A DNA stretch of 64,000 nt from Streptomyces luomodiensis (GTDB taxonomy: Bacteria > Actinomycetota > Actinomycetes > Streptomycetales > Streptomycetaceae). Every line of letters begins with the position of its first letter. Positions within the stretch are counted from its first letter, which is position 1. The stretch spans positions 8,122,001-8,186,000 of the forward strand of contig NZ_CP117522.1 of the NCBI RefSeq assembly GCF_031679605.1. Direction: 5' to 3'. A model generated the notes under the pieces. That model saw only the letters and a program-made list of their open reading frames with translations. It was not told where the DNA came from and did not search any database. Positions 1-8,040 of the stretch are shown here, in pieces. The translations under genes were made by a program, and so were the position numbers.

Positions 1-25
1 CCACGGGTGCCCGGCGACGCCCCGG

Positions 26-1756
26 TCACTCGGGGCCATTCCTCATGATCTTCCACATACGGGTGGCCACGTGGAGGTTGAGCCTGCTGTCCACGTCCGC
101 CAGATCGCTGCCGCTGATCTCGCGGATGCGCCGCAGCCGGTAGCGGAGGGTCGAGCGGTGGATGACGAGCGCCTCGGCCGTCCGGCTGTAGTTGCCGCCG
201 CGGTCGAAGTACTCGGAGAGGGTCTCCACCAGGTCCGTGTGGTGCAGGGCGTCGTAGTCCAGCAGCGGGCCCAGCCACTCCCGGACGAACCGCTCGACCT
301 CCCGGTGGTCGTTCCCGGTGCGCAGGATCCGGTACAGCCCCAGGTCGTCGAAGAACGTCATGCCGTGCGCACGGTGCGAGCGGCGGCGTACCTCCAGCGC
401 CCGCAGCGCCTCCTGGTACGAGCGGGGCACCTCGCGCGGAGTGTCGCAGGAACCGCCCACCCCGACCGCCCCGCTGTCCGTGCCCAGCTCACGGCCGAGC
501 GCGGTGTGCAGCGACCGCTCATCCGCGGCTCCGTCCGCCTCCGGCGCGCCCTGGACCACCAGGACCGCCGTGTCCGAGCGCAGGGCGGACAGCATCCGCA
601 GGCCCAGGCCCGCGGCCGCCCGGCGCACGGCCTTGAGGAAGACGTCGTCGGCCGGCCGGTCCGCCCAGCGCACCACGATCACATGGTGCGGACCGCGCAG
701 ATCGTGGCCGAGCGCCTCGGAGCGGGCGTACGCACCGGTGTCGTCCGTGCCCGCGAGCAGATCGGCGACCAGCTCCCGGCGCAGCCGCAGCTCCACCTCG
801 GCCAGCTCCCGCAGATGGGCCAGCTCCAGGCCCAGCGAGGTCGCGGCCTGGTCCAGCGCCCGGACGGCCCGCGCGTCGGCCCGGCCGTCCGGGTCCAGCA
901 GGAACAGCGCGCCCAGCACCTCACCGCGCGGATCGGCCACCGCCAGCAGCCGGTCCCGCACCCGCACCGGCCGCGGCCGGCGGGCGGCCTCGCGCAGCAG
1001 CTCCTCGCGCCGCGCCGGATCGGGCTTGGGGTAGGGGTCCGGGCGGCCCGGACCCGCCCAGGCCCGGAGGTTGCCGAACCGGTCCTCGGCCGCGGCCGCC
1101 AGCCCGGTGATCCGGTGCAGCGTGCGGACGATGCCGTCCTCGCCGTCGCCGTGGGCGGCCGAGCGGGCGAGGGCGTCGTGGACCTCCCGCAGCTGGTCGA
1201 GGTCGGTCAGCGAGGAGTCCAGCCGCCGCCGTATCGCCTCCCGCTCGTCCCGCGCCCGGCGCAGCTCCACGGCCTGGACGCGTTCCCGGCGGTGCGCGGC
1301 GGCGGTGGCCAGCGCCGCCGCGGTCTGCCGGACGAGCAGGCGGAGCAGCAGCCGTTCGTCCTCGCCCGGCCGGTCGCGGTAGCTCACCACCAGGGCGCCG
1401 TGCAGCCCGTCCGGCTCATGCGGACCGTCCGGTACGCGCAGCCCGAACGCCCAGCCCCAGGCCCGCCGGGGGAACCGCACCGGCCCGTCCCGCCCGGCCA
1501 GCTCCCGGACCTGCGCGTCCAGGGCCCCGGTGGCGCGCGCACCGTCGTGCGGACAGCGGACCAGACCGCCGCCGCCGTCGCCGTCCACGAGCCGCAGATA
1601 CCCCGCCTCGGCGCGGCCCGTCCCGACCGCGCTGACCTGCGCCATCGCCCGGCGCAGGATCGCTGCCTCGTCCTGGTCCTCGATCCCGTCGAAGCCGCTG
1701 AACAGGGTCAGGCAGCGGCGCAACAGCGGATCGTGGGCGGCGGCTGGTGGGGCCAT
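26..1756 (-). CDS. PucR/CdaR-type transcriptional regulator
   Basis: Cytoplasmic DNA-binding regulator of 576 residues. The C-terminal 70 residues carry the PucR helix-turn-helix signature (Ser-Arg-Thr-Ala-Glu-Ala-Leu, then HRSTLRYRLRRI), which defines the PucR/HTH_30 family. The N-terminal half looks like a GAF-type sensory region (about residues 20-150) followed by a coiled, Arg/Glu-rich helix (about 150-200), and the middle resembles the GGDEF-like CdaR domain. The ATG start is the first in the frame after the divergent spacer. It is transcribed away from the GGDEF-EAL gene, so the 617-base spacer probably holds both promoters. The ligand cannot be inferred from sequence. Family members control purine, sugar-acid or other catabolic genes, but no obvious target is adjacent. 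Confidence 0.88.
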   Translation of the reverse strand: MAPPAAAHDPLLRRCLTLFSGFDGIEDQDEAAILRRAMAQVSAVGTGRAEAGYLRLVDGDGGGGLVRCPHDGARATGALDAQVRELAGRDGPVRFPRRAWGWAFGLRVPDGPHEPDGLHGALVVSYRDRPGEDERLLLRLLVRQTAAALATAAAHRRERVQAVELRRARDEREAIRRRLDSSLTDLDQLREVHDALARSAAHGDGEDGIVRTLHRITGLAAAAEDRFGNLRAWAGPGRPDPYPKPDPARREELLREAARRPRPVRVRDRLLAVADPRGEVLGALFLLDPDGRADARAVRALDQAATSLGLELAHLRELAEVELRLRRELVADLLAGTDDTGAYARSEALGHDLRGPHHVIVVRWADRPADDVFLKAVRRAAAGLGLRMLSALRSDTAVLVVQGAPEADGAADERSLHTALGRELGTDSGAVGVGGSCDTPREVPRSYQEALRALEVRRRSHRAHGMTFFDDLGLYRILRTGNDHREVERFVREWLGPLLDYDALHHTDLVETLSEYFDRGGNYSRTAEALVIHRSTLRYRLRRIREISGSDLADVDSRLNLHVATRMWKIMRNGPE

Positions 1757-2373
1757 CGCGTCACTCCGTGTGTCCTCATGTGTCGAAAACGGTCCACGTC
1801 GCGAGTACCCGATTCATGGCAAATCACCGCATGGGGGCGAAAAGGGTGCGAGGTGTTCGGCATCCTGGGTGCCGGAGGCCGCGCCGAGGCGTACGGAAGT
1901 GACGCATTTCCCAATTCGGATGCCGGTCAACGAGGTTGGCGCCCCGCCAGAACCGGGCTCCGGAAGCGGGCTTCGCGGTCCACTTTCACTGGAACGCCCA
2001 CTGGAGGGACGAGGTCAGCGTGGGCCTCGGGCCGTCGGCAGATGACCGTGGCAGGTGCCCGGTATCACCCGGCCGCGCGCGTCGCCGTGATCACATCCGG
2101 ATTGAAGATTTCCGTTTTTCCTTTCCTCATCGAACGGTTGATCAGTAATCTCGCCTCAGCAGCGGGTTGCCGTGCCGCTCTCCGGCGTGCTCAACTTCCC
2201 CGAGGACGCGGACGACCCGAGGGCGGCCCCGGAAGCCGGAAGAGGGCGAAGGAAGTGCAGGACGTGGACTGGCGGCCGGAGGGCATCGACGCCGCAAGCG
2301 AGGACGCGGCGGGCGAGGACGGGCCAGGCGACAGGGGCACACCCCATGTCGGTCGCCCGGGGGAGCGCACGAT
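1757..2373. other. Divergent intergenic region pucR-like / GGDEF-EAL
   Basis: This 617-base stretch has no gene I can support. It is GC-rich with a more AT-rich patch near 2095-2150 (runs such as TTTCCGTTTTTCC). By position it should contain promoters for both flanking divergent genes, but no convincing -35/-10 pair was identified. The forward frame open from 2167 lacks a ribosome binding site. Confidence 0.5.
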
Positions 2374-4647
2374 ATGACCTCCGGACCGGGCGGGCCGAGA
2401 TGTGACGGCGGCGCCGGGGACGCCGCCGGGAACCTCGCCCCCACGGAGAGCGACGCGCTGAGGCGGTTCGCGGGCATCTGGTGCCGGGCCGTCCATCCGC
2501 TGGCGGCCACGACGATGAAGCCCGACGAGTTCGAGGACTATCTGCTGCCGCTGGCCCGCCGGTTGAGCGTCGCCCTGCGCACCTCCCCTTTCGACGCCGA
2601 GGCGGCGTACGAGGTCGGCGCCGCGCTGGTGGGCGCCCAGTGCACCGAGCCCGAGGCGCTGCCCGCGATCCTGGGCGTCATCGACGCGCATCTGGTGCCG
2701 TGCTCGGCGTCCCCCGGGCTGCCCTCCGAGCCGGCCGACGGGCCGCTGACGGACGAAGAGCCGCTGACGGGCGAAGAGCCGCTGACGGACGGGAAGCCGC
2801 TGACGGACGAGGAGGCGCGCGCCCGCTGTGTGCGGCTCCAGCACGCCCTGGCCGCCGGATTCGTCCGCGAGCTGCGCAAGCGCGAGCGCGATGAGCAGGA
2901 GGCCATCGCGCGGGCCGCGCTGGCCGCCCGGTCCGAGGCCGAGAAGGCGCTGCACGCGAGCGAGGCCAAGTTCCAGGCCGTCTTCGAGGGCGCGGTCATG
3001 GGCGTCGGCATCGCCGGACTCGACGGCGAGGTGCTCGTCGTCAACGACGCCCTGGCCCGGATGTTCGGCGGGATGGACTTCTTCCGCCCCGGCCGCAACG
3101 TCACCGAGTTCGTCCACCCCGATGACGTACCGGGCGCCCATGAGCTCTACCGCGAGCTGATCAGCGGCGAACGCGACCACTTCCGCATCGAGAAGCCGCA
3201 CTACCGCGACGACGGCAGCGTGTTGTGGACCAATCTGACCGTCATCCTGCTGCGCGACTCCGGTGGCGCCCCGCAGTACCAGCTCGCCCTCGCCGAGGAC
3301 ATCACCGAGCACCGGCTGCTGCGGGAGCGGCTGCGCTACGAGGCGACCCATGACGAGCTGACCGGGCTGCCCAACCGCACCCTGTTCCTGGAGCGGCTGG
3401 ACCAGGTGCTCGCCGCCGACGCCGACGCCGAGCGGTTCGGGGTGTGCTACCTGGACCTGGACGGCTTCAAGGCGGTCAACGACAGCCTCGGGCACGCCGT
3501 CGGCGACCGGATGCTCAAGGCCGTCGCCGAACGCCTCCAGAGCTGTGTCAGGACCCCCGGCGAGCTGATCGCCCGGGTCGGCGGCGATGAGTTCCTCGCC
3601 CTGGTCACCGGCCCCGCGGCGCAGGCCGAAGGCACCGCGCTGGCCCGCCGGATGCTCGCCGCGCTCGCCGAACCCGTCCGGGTCGAGGGCCGTGAGCTCC
3701 AGGTGCGGGCCAGCATCGGCGTGGTCGACGGCCGGGCCGGGGAGATCGGCCGGGCCGAGGTGCTGCGCAGCGCCGACATCACCATGTACCGCGCCAAGGC
3801 CGCGGGCGGCAATCGCTACGAGCTCGCCGACGCCGACTCCAACGCCCGGGTGATCGCCCGCCACAGCCTCACCAACGGGCTGCCCTCCGCCCTGGAGAAG
3901 GGCGAGTTCTTCATCGAGTACCAGCCGCTGGTACGGCTCGCCGACGGCACCGTGCGCGGTGCGGAGGCGCTCGTCCGCTGGCTGCATCCGGTGCACGGAG
4001 TGCTCGGCCCGGACCAGTTCATCCCGCTCGCCGAGGACACCGGGCTGATCGTCCCGCTCGGCCGCTGGGTGCTGGAGCAGGCCGCCCGGCAGGCGTGCGA
4101 GTGGCGCGACGCGGCCGGGCCCGGCGGTGAGCCGCTGCGCGTCAACGTCAATCTCTCGCCGTGCCAGCTGAGCCATCCCACCCTGGTCTCCGACACGGTG
4201 GCGGTCCTGGAGAACTCCGGGCTGTGCCCCAGCGCGCTGTGCCTGGAGGTCACCGAGAACGACCTCGTCGGCGCCGACGAGAGCGCCCTGCGGCCCCTGC
4301 GGCAACTCGCCGACCTGGGTGTGGACATCGCCCTGGACGACTTCGGCACCGGCTACTCCAACCTGTCGTACCTGCGCCGGCTCCCGGTGAGCACCCTCAA
4401 GCTGGACCGCTCCTTCACCCGGGGCATGCAGCGCGCCCCGGCCGATCCGGTCGACGTCAAGATCGTCGAGGGGATCGTCTCGCTGGCCCATACGCTGGAC
4501 CTCGCGGTGACGGTCGAGGGCGTGGAAACCGCCGTCCAGGCCGAGCACCTGCGGGTGCTCGGCTGCGACACCGCCCAGGGCTGGTACTACGCCCGGCCCG
4601 GCCCGCCCGAGCGGCTGCACACCCTGGCGCTGGCCGACGCCAGCTGA
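2374..4647 (+). CDS. PAS-GGDEF-EAL cyclic-di-GMP turnover protein
   Basis: Dual-domain c-di-GMP enzyme of 757 residues, probably cytoplasmic because no membrane segment is visible. Order: a variable N-terminal region (1-190), a PAS sensor (about 200-315, ending in the LAEDITEHR PAC-like motif), a GGDEF domain with intact GGDEF at residues 403-407, and an EAL domain with intact EAL at 531-533 followed by the LDDFGTGYSN motif. Both catalytic signatures are canonical, so it may be a diguanylate cyclase, a phosphodiesterase or bifunctional. ATG 2374 was chosen because GGGGGAG lies 8 bases upstream; the frame is open from 2167 but lacks such a site. Residues encoded at 2743-2814 form four copies of a PLTDEE-like hexapeptide. 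It is monocistronic and ends at a strong hairpin. Confidence 0.9.
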   Translation: MTSGPGGPRCDGGAGDAAGNLAPTESDALRRFAGIWCRAVHPLAATTMKPDEFEDYLLPLARRLSVALRTSPFDAEAAYEVGAALVGAQCTEPEALPAILGVIDAHLVPCSASPGLPSEPADGPLTDEEPLTGEEPLTDGKPLTDEEARARCVRLQHALAAGFVRELRKRERDEQEAIARAALAARSEAEKALHASEAKFQAVFEGAVMGVGIAGLDGEVLVVNDALARMFGGMDFFRPGRNVTEFVHPDDVPGAHELYRELISGERDHFRIEKPHYRDDGSVLWTNLTVILLRDSGGAPQYQLALAEDITEHRLLRERLRYEATHDELTGLPNRTLFLERLDQVLAADADAERFGVCYLDLDGFKAVNDSLGHAVGDRMLKAVAERLQSCVRTPGELIARVGGDEFLALVTGPAAQAEGTALARRMLAALAEPVRVEGRELQVRASIGVVDGRAGEIGRAEVLRSADITMYRAKAAGGNRYELADADSNARVIARHSLTNGLPSALEKGEFFIEYQPLVRLADGTVRGAEALVRWLHPVHGVLGPDQFIPLAEDTGLIVPLGRWVLEQAARQACEWRDAAGPGGEPLRVNVNLSPCQLSHPTLVSDTVAVLENSGLCPSALCLEVTENDLVGADESALRPLRQLADLGVDIALDDFGTGYSNLSYLRRLPVSTLKLDRSFTRGMQRAPADPVDVKIVEGIVSLAHTLDLAVTVEGVETAVQAEHLRVLGCDTAQGWYYARPGPPERLHTLALADAS
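2743..2814 (+). repeat. Four tandem 18-bp repeats inside GGDEF-EAL gene
   Basis: Four consecutive 18-base units starting CCGCTGACGG encode PLTDEE, PLTGEE, PLTDGK and PLTDEE. They lie in the linker before the coiled helix that leads into the PAS domain. Copy number could vary between strains without breaking the frame. Confidence 0.85.
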
Positions 4648-4691
4648 GGGCGCCGAGCGGCCGCCGCCCTGGCGGCGGCCGCTCGGCGCCC
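4648..4691. terminator. Bidirectional hairpin between convergent genes
   Basis: A perfect 21-bp inverted repeat (4648-4668 and 4671-4691) begins directly after the TGA of the GGDEF-EAL gene and precedes the stop of the convergent DUF779 gene. No T tract follows, as is common for Streptomyces terminators. Confidence 0.8.
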
Positions 4692-4706
4692 CCGCGGGCG
4701 CGCCGC

Positions 4707-5096
4707 TCAGCCCGCCTGTTCCGGGGAGTGAGCCTGCTCCAGAGGGTCCGCCTGCTCCAGCAGCCGTGAGCGGATCAGGAAGCGCACGCCCTCCGGCGCC
4801 TCGAGCGAGAAACCGCTGCCGCGGCCCGGCACCACGTCCACCGTGAGATGCGTATGCCGCCACCGCTCGAACTGCGAGGCCGACATCCAGAACCCCACCG
4901 GCTCCTGGACCCCGTCCACCTCCAGCTCCCCGAGCAGCACATCCGATCCGCCGGTACGGAACTCACCGAGCGGATAGCACATCGGCGCGCTGCCGTCACA
5001 GCATCCGCCGGACTGGTGGAACATCAGCGGGCCGTGCTCCGCCCGCAGTCTGCGGATCAGCTCGGCGGCGGCCGGTGTCAGGGCGATACGGTCCAT
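4707..5096 (-). CDS. DUF779 protein
   Basis: Small soluble protein of 129 residues of the DUF779 family, recognised from the conserved block MFHQSGGCCDGSAPMC near the N-terminus (residues 24-39) and the central segment GFWMSASQFERWRHT. The three conserved cysteines suggest metal or redox chemistry, but its biochemical role is not established. The start is ATG 5096, with GGAGAGGG about 8 bases upstream; a longer frame to 5162 exists but lacks such a site. DUF779 genes usually sit beside an aldehyde dehydrogenase. Here the matching dehydrogenase is 23 kb away at 28126-29649, and both genes carry the same 21-bp upstream motif, which argues for co-regulation. Confidence 0.85.
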   Translation of the reverse strand: MDRIALTPAAAELIRRLRAEHGPLMFHQSGGCCDGSAPMCYPLGEFRTGGSDVLLGELEVDGVQEPVGFWMSASQFERWRHTHLTVDVVPGRGSGFSLEAPEGVRFLIRSRLLEQADPLEQAHSPEQAG

Positions 5097-5157
5097 GGGC
5101 GATCCCTCTCCGATCGTGGTCACCGGGTTGCCAGGGGCCCCATTCAGCACACTCCCC

Positions 5158-5178
5158 GCCACGTTGCGAGAACGTTGC
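5158..5178. promoter_or_regulatory. 21-bp motif shared with aldehyde dehydrogenase promoter
   Basis: The site reads GCCACGTTGCG, three bases, then ACGTTGC on the plus strand and contains the heptamer ACGTTGC twice. It lies 62-82 bases upstream of the DUF779 ATG. An 18/21 match occurs at 29775-29795, upstream of the aldehyde dehydrogenase. It is a candidate site for the GAF-domain regulator at 29766-31148. Confidence 0.55.
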
Positions 5179-5263
5179 CCACACAGCGTCAGCGGCGCGG
5201 TGGCGCTCGCCGCCGGGTGACGGTTGGGCCGACTCCACGCCCGGGTCGCGGCGCGCCGCCGCC

Positions 5264-6037
5264 TCAGGAGCGGTCGCCACGCCCCGCGTCCCGGCCCGAA
5301 CGCAGCACCCGGGACAGGCCGAGGGCGGCCGTCCGCACGGCCGGCGCCAGCTGGGCGGGGCGGAAGCGGGCCCGCGGCACGGCCACGGACAGTGCGGCCA
5401 CGGCCGTCGGCCCGTCGAAGACGGGAGAGGCGATGCAGCTGACGCCCATGGCCGCCTCCTGCTCCTCATAGGCGAGGCCGGACACCTGGATCTGCTCGAT
5501 GGCGGTGCGCAGCCGCGCCGGGTCGGTGACCGAATGCGGGGTGAGCCGGGGCAGTGGCTCCGCCAGCACCTCCTCGGTCAGCTCGTCGCCGGAGAACGCC
5601 AGCAGGGCCTTGCCCACGCCGGTGCACGTCAGCGGCAGCCGGCCGCCGATGCGGGACGGCAGCGACAGGGCCTGGTGACCGTGGATGCGCTCCACGTACA
5701 CCACGTCGTGTCCCTCCCGCACACCGAGGTGGATGGTCTCGTGCGTGGCCTCGAAGAGGTCCTGGAGGAAGGGCAGGGCCGACTCGCGCAGGCCGTGCCG
5801 GCGCGGCACCAGCGACCCCAGTTCGAAGAGCTTGCCGCCGAGCCGGTAGGTCTCGCCGTCGCGTTCGAGCAGACCCAGGCGCACCAGGTCGGCGCAGAGG
5901 CGGAACGCGGTCGTCTTGGCCAGCCCCGTACGGGCGGCGATTTCTGTGAGACGGAACGCACCGCCGTCCGGCCGGAAGCAGTCCAGCACCACAACCGCCT
6001 TGTCGAGCATGTTTCCCTGCGCACTGTTCCGTGTCAT
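5264..6037 (-). CDS. IclR-family transcriptional regulator
   Basis: IclR-type regulator of 257 residues. The N-terminal winged helix-turn-helix (about 10-70, with LTEIAARTGLAKTTAFRL) is followed by the IclR effector-binding domain (about 85-245, with VGKALLAF, a C-x-x-P-type segment CIASPVFD and AALSVAVP). It diverges from the hydratase-dehydrogenase-aldolase operon starting at 6206, so it very likely controls that operon. The start at ATG 6037 has no clear ribosome site. The in-frame ATG at 6010, preceded by AGGGAA, is a good alternative and would leave the GTTCC-N7-GGAAC palindrome in the leader. The inducer is unknown; aromatic-pathway intermediates are the usual effectors of such regulators. 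Confidence 0.9.
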   Translation of the reverse strand: MTRNSAQGNMLDKAVVVLDCFRPDGGAFRLTEIAARTGLAKTTAFRLCADLVRLGLLERDGETYRLGGKLFELGSLVPRRHGLRESALPFLQDLFEATHETIHLGVREGHDVVYVERIHGHQALSLPSRIGGRLPLTCTGVGKALLAFSGDELTEEVLAEPLPRLTPHSVTDPARLRTAIEQIQVSGLAYEEQEAAMGVSCIASPVFDGPTAVAALSVAVPRARFRPAQLAPAVRTAALGLSRVLRSGRDAGRGDRS

Positions 6038-6042
6038 GGAAC
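6026..6042. promoter_or_regulatory. Candidate IclR autoregulatory palindrome
   Basis: GTTCC-N7-GGAAC spans the upstream ATG of the IclR gene. Its size and symmetry resemble IclR-family operators. Binding is inferred, not shown. Confidence 0.4.
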
Positions 6043-6047
6043 GTATT

Positions 6048-6077
6048 TTGCCCCCGCTCGGAGCCCCCGCCTATACC
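6048..6077 (+). promoter_or_regulatory. Candidate promoter of the hydratase operon
   Basis: TTGCCC (6048-6053), an 18-base spacer and TATACC (6072-6077) form a plausible vegetative promoter pointing into the operon that begins at 6206. Confidence 0.5.
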
Positions 6078-6108
6078 TGGCATGGCACGGGCCGAGCAGC
6101 CCATGCCA
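6078..6108. promoter_or_regulatory. Inverted repeat downstream of operon promoter
   Basis: A perfect 8-bp inverted repeat, TGGCATGG (6078-6085) and CCATGCCA (6101-6108), separated by 15 bases, begins directly after the proposed -10 box. The position suits a repressor site such as that of the adjacent IclR protein. Confidence 0.45.
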
Positions 6109-6205
6109 CTTCTCCACAGCCCCGACCCGCCCCGAACCCAGTCCCGGAGGTACCCCGCATGCCCGTTCCGCACCGCCGCACCCGCGCACACGGCCGGAGG
6201 CGAGG

Positions 6206-7099
6206 ATGAGCGCCCATGAGTCCGCGGGTGCCGTGGCCAAGGTGGTGGCCGTCCTGGACGAAGCCATCCGCAGCGGCGTCCCCTGCCCTCCGGTGCGCTC
6301 GCTCCTGCCCGAGGCGGACGTCGAGGCGGCCTACGCCGTGCAGCGCCGGTACACCGAGCGCGCCGTCGCCGCGGGCCGGCGGCTGGTGGGCCGCAAGATC
6401 GGGCTGACCTCGCCCGCCGTCCAGCGGCAACTCGGCGTCGACCGGCCCGACTTCGGGGCCCTCTTCGCCGACATGGCCGTGCCGGAGGGGGAGAAGATCG
6501 CCCCCGGGCGGCTGCTTCAGCCGAAGGTCGAGGCGGAGGTCGCCCTGGTGCTCGGTGCCGACCTGCCGCACCGCGACCCGACCGTCGCCGATCTGCTGCG
6601 GGCCACGGCGTTCGCGCTGCCCGCGCTGGAGATCGTGGACAGCCGGATCGCCGACTGGGACATCACCATCGTCGACACCGTCGCCGACAACGCGTCCTGC
6701 GGCCTGTTCGTCCTCGGCGGCACCCCCGTCCCGCTGGACCGGGTCGACCTGCGCGGTGTGACGATGACCCTCACCAAGAACGGCCGGACCGTCTCCGAGG
6801 GCACCGGCGCCGACTGCCTGGGCAGCCCGCTCACCGCCGCGCTCTGGCTGGCCTCCACCCTCGCCGGTCTGGGCGACCCGCTACGGGCCGGAGACATCGT
6901 CCTGACCGGCGCGCTCGGCCCGATGGCCGTGGCGGCCGAGGGCGACGAGTTCACCGCCCGTATCGAAGGTCTCGGCACCGTCGGCGCCGCGTTCGCCTCC
7001 TCGGCCACGGAAGCGGGCACGGAAGCCACGGAAGCCACAGAAACAGCCACGGAAGCCACGGAAGCGGCCCCGGGAGCCACGGAAGGAGCCGGAGCATGA
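6206..7099 (+). CDS. 2-hydroxypenta-2,4-dienoate hydratase (2-oxopent-4-enoate hydratase)
   Basis: MhpD/DmpE-type hydratase of 297 residues that adds water to 2-hydroxypenta-2,4-dienoate to give 4-hydroxy-2-oxovalerate in the lower meta-cleavage pathway. Family motifs seen: [19 protein letters not shown] (about 57-75), [12 protein letters not shown] with the metal-binding glutamates (about 100-111), [12 protein letters not shown] and [15 protein letters not shown] 6206 follows GGAGG by 5 bases. The protein is about 30 residues longer than usual because of an Ala-Thr-Glu-rich C-terminal tail encoded by 9-base repeats (7002-7095). Its stop overlaps the next start (ATGA). First gene of a three-gene operon. 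A related acid such as 2-oxohept-4-ene-dioate could be the real substrate. Confidence 0.87.
   Translation: MSAHESAGAVAKVVAVLDEAIRSGVPCPPVRSLLPEADVEAAYAVQRRYTERAVAAGRRLVGRKIGLTSPAVQRQLGVDRPDFGALFADMAVPEGEKIAPGRLLQPKVEAEVALVLGADLPHRDPTVADLLRATAFALPALEIVDSRIADWDITIVDTVADNASCGLFVLGGTPVPLDRVDLRGVTMTLTKNGRTVSEGTGADCLGSPLTAALWLASTLAGLGDPLRAGDIVLTGALGPMAVAAEGDEFTARIEGLGTVGAAFASSATEAGTEATEATETATEATEAAPGATEGAGA
7002..7095 (+). repeat. 9-base GCCACGGAA repeats encoding an ATE-rich tail
   Basis: Imperfect repeats of GCCACGGAA fill the last 90 bases of the hydratase gene and encode a low-complexity Ala-Thr-Glu tail. The tail is absent from typical members of the family. Confidence 0.75.
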
Positions 7100-8040
7100 C
7101 CACGAAGGTCGCCGTCATCGGATCGGGCAACATCGGCACCGACCTGATGATCAAGGTCCTGCGGCTCTCGGACTCCCTGGAGATCGCCGCCATGGCCGGC
7201 ATCGACCCCGGCTCGGACGGCCTGGCCCGCGCCCGCCGTCTGAAGGTCGCCACCACCCACGAGGGCGTGGACGGCCTGACCGGACTGGACGAGTTCGCCG
7301 ACGTGTCCCTGGTGTTCGACGCCACCTCGGCCGGCGCCCACCGCCGCCACGACGAGGTGCTGCGCGCGCTCGGCCGCACGGTGGTCGACCTCACCCCCGC
7401 CGCGCTGGGCCCGTACGTGGTGCCACCGGTCAACGGCGACGCCCACCTGGACGCGCCCAACGTCAACATGGTCACCTGTGGCGGGCAGGCCACCATCCCG
7501 GTCGTGGCCGCCGTCGCCGCGGTGACGCCGGTGCACTACGGCGAGATCGTCGCCTCGATCTCCTCGCGCTCGGCCGGCCCCGGTACACGGGCCAACATCG
7601 ACGAGTTCACCGAGACCACCTCCGCGGCCATCGAGCGGGTCGGCGGCGCGGCCCGCGGCAAGGCCATCATCGTCCTCAACCCCGCCGAGCCGCCGCTGAT
7701 CATGCGGGACACCGTGCACTGCCTGGTCGGCGACTGCGACGACGCCGCGGTGACCGCCTCGGTGGAAGCGATGGCCGAGCGGGTGCGCGCTTACGTCCCC
7801 GGCTACCGCCTCAAGCAGAAGGTGCAGTTCGACCGCGTGGCGGCGGACGATCCGCTGCGGTCCCTGCTGCCCGCCGGGGAACGGTCCGCGGCGGCCGCGA
7901 AGGTGTCGGTGTTCCTCGAGGTAGAGGGCGCCGCCCACTACCTGCCCGCCTACGCCGGCAACCTCGACATCATGACCTCGGCCGCCCTGCGCACCGCCGA
8001 ACGCATGGCCGCCCACAGCTCGGAGACGGTGACCGCATGA
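7096..8040 (+). CDS. Acetaldehyde dehydrogenase (acetylating)
   Basis: DmpF/MhpF-type acylating aldehyde dehydrogenase of 314 residues that converts acetaldehyde, CoA and NAD to acetyl-CoA. It has the N-terminal Rossmann motif [12 protein letters not shown] (residues 7-18) and the active-site cysteine C128 in [12 protein letters not shown]. Length matches the family (about 305-320). It starts inside the stop of the hydratase gene and its own stop overlaps the aldolase start, so the three proteins are translationally coupled. In the known pathway this enzyme forms a channelling complex with the aldolase encoded next. It is unrelated to the large aldehyde dehydrogenase at 28126-29649. Confidence 0.93.
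   Translation: MTTKVAVIGSGNIGTDLMIKVLRLSDSLEIAAMAGIDPGSDGLARARRLKVATTHEGVDGLTGLDEFADVSLVFDATSAGAHRRHDEVLRALGRTVVDLTPAALGPYVVPPVNGDAHLDAPNVNMVTCGGQATIPVVAAVAAVTPVHYGEIVASISSRSAGPGTRANIDEFTETTSAAIERVGGAARGKAIIVLNPAEPPLIMRDTVHCLVGDCDDAAVTASVEAMAERVRAYVPGYRLKQKVQFDRVAADDPLRSLLPAGERSAAAAKVSVFLEVEGAAHYLPAYAGNLDIMTSAALRTAERMAAHSSETVTA

Noticed and set aside
2191..4863. Very long open frame on the minus strand opposite the GGDEF-EAL gene
   Set aside because: Its translation is Gly/Gln/Val-rich with no family motif, while the plus strand has full PAS, GGDEF and EAL signatures. It is an artefact of high GC.
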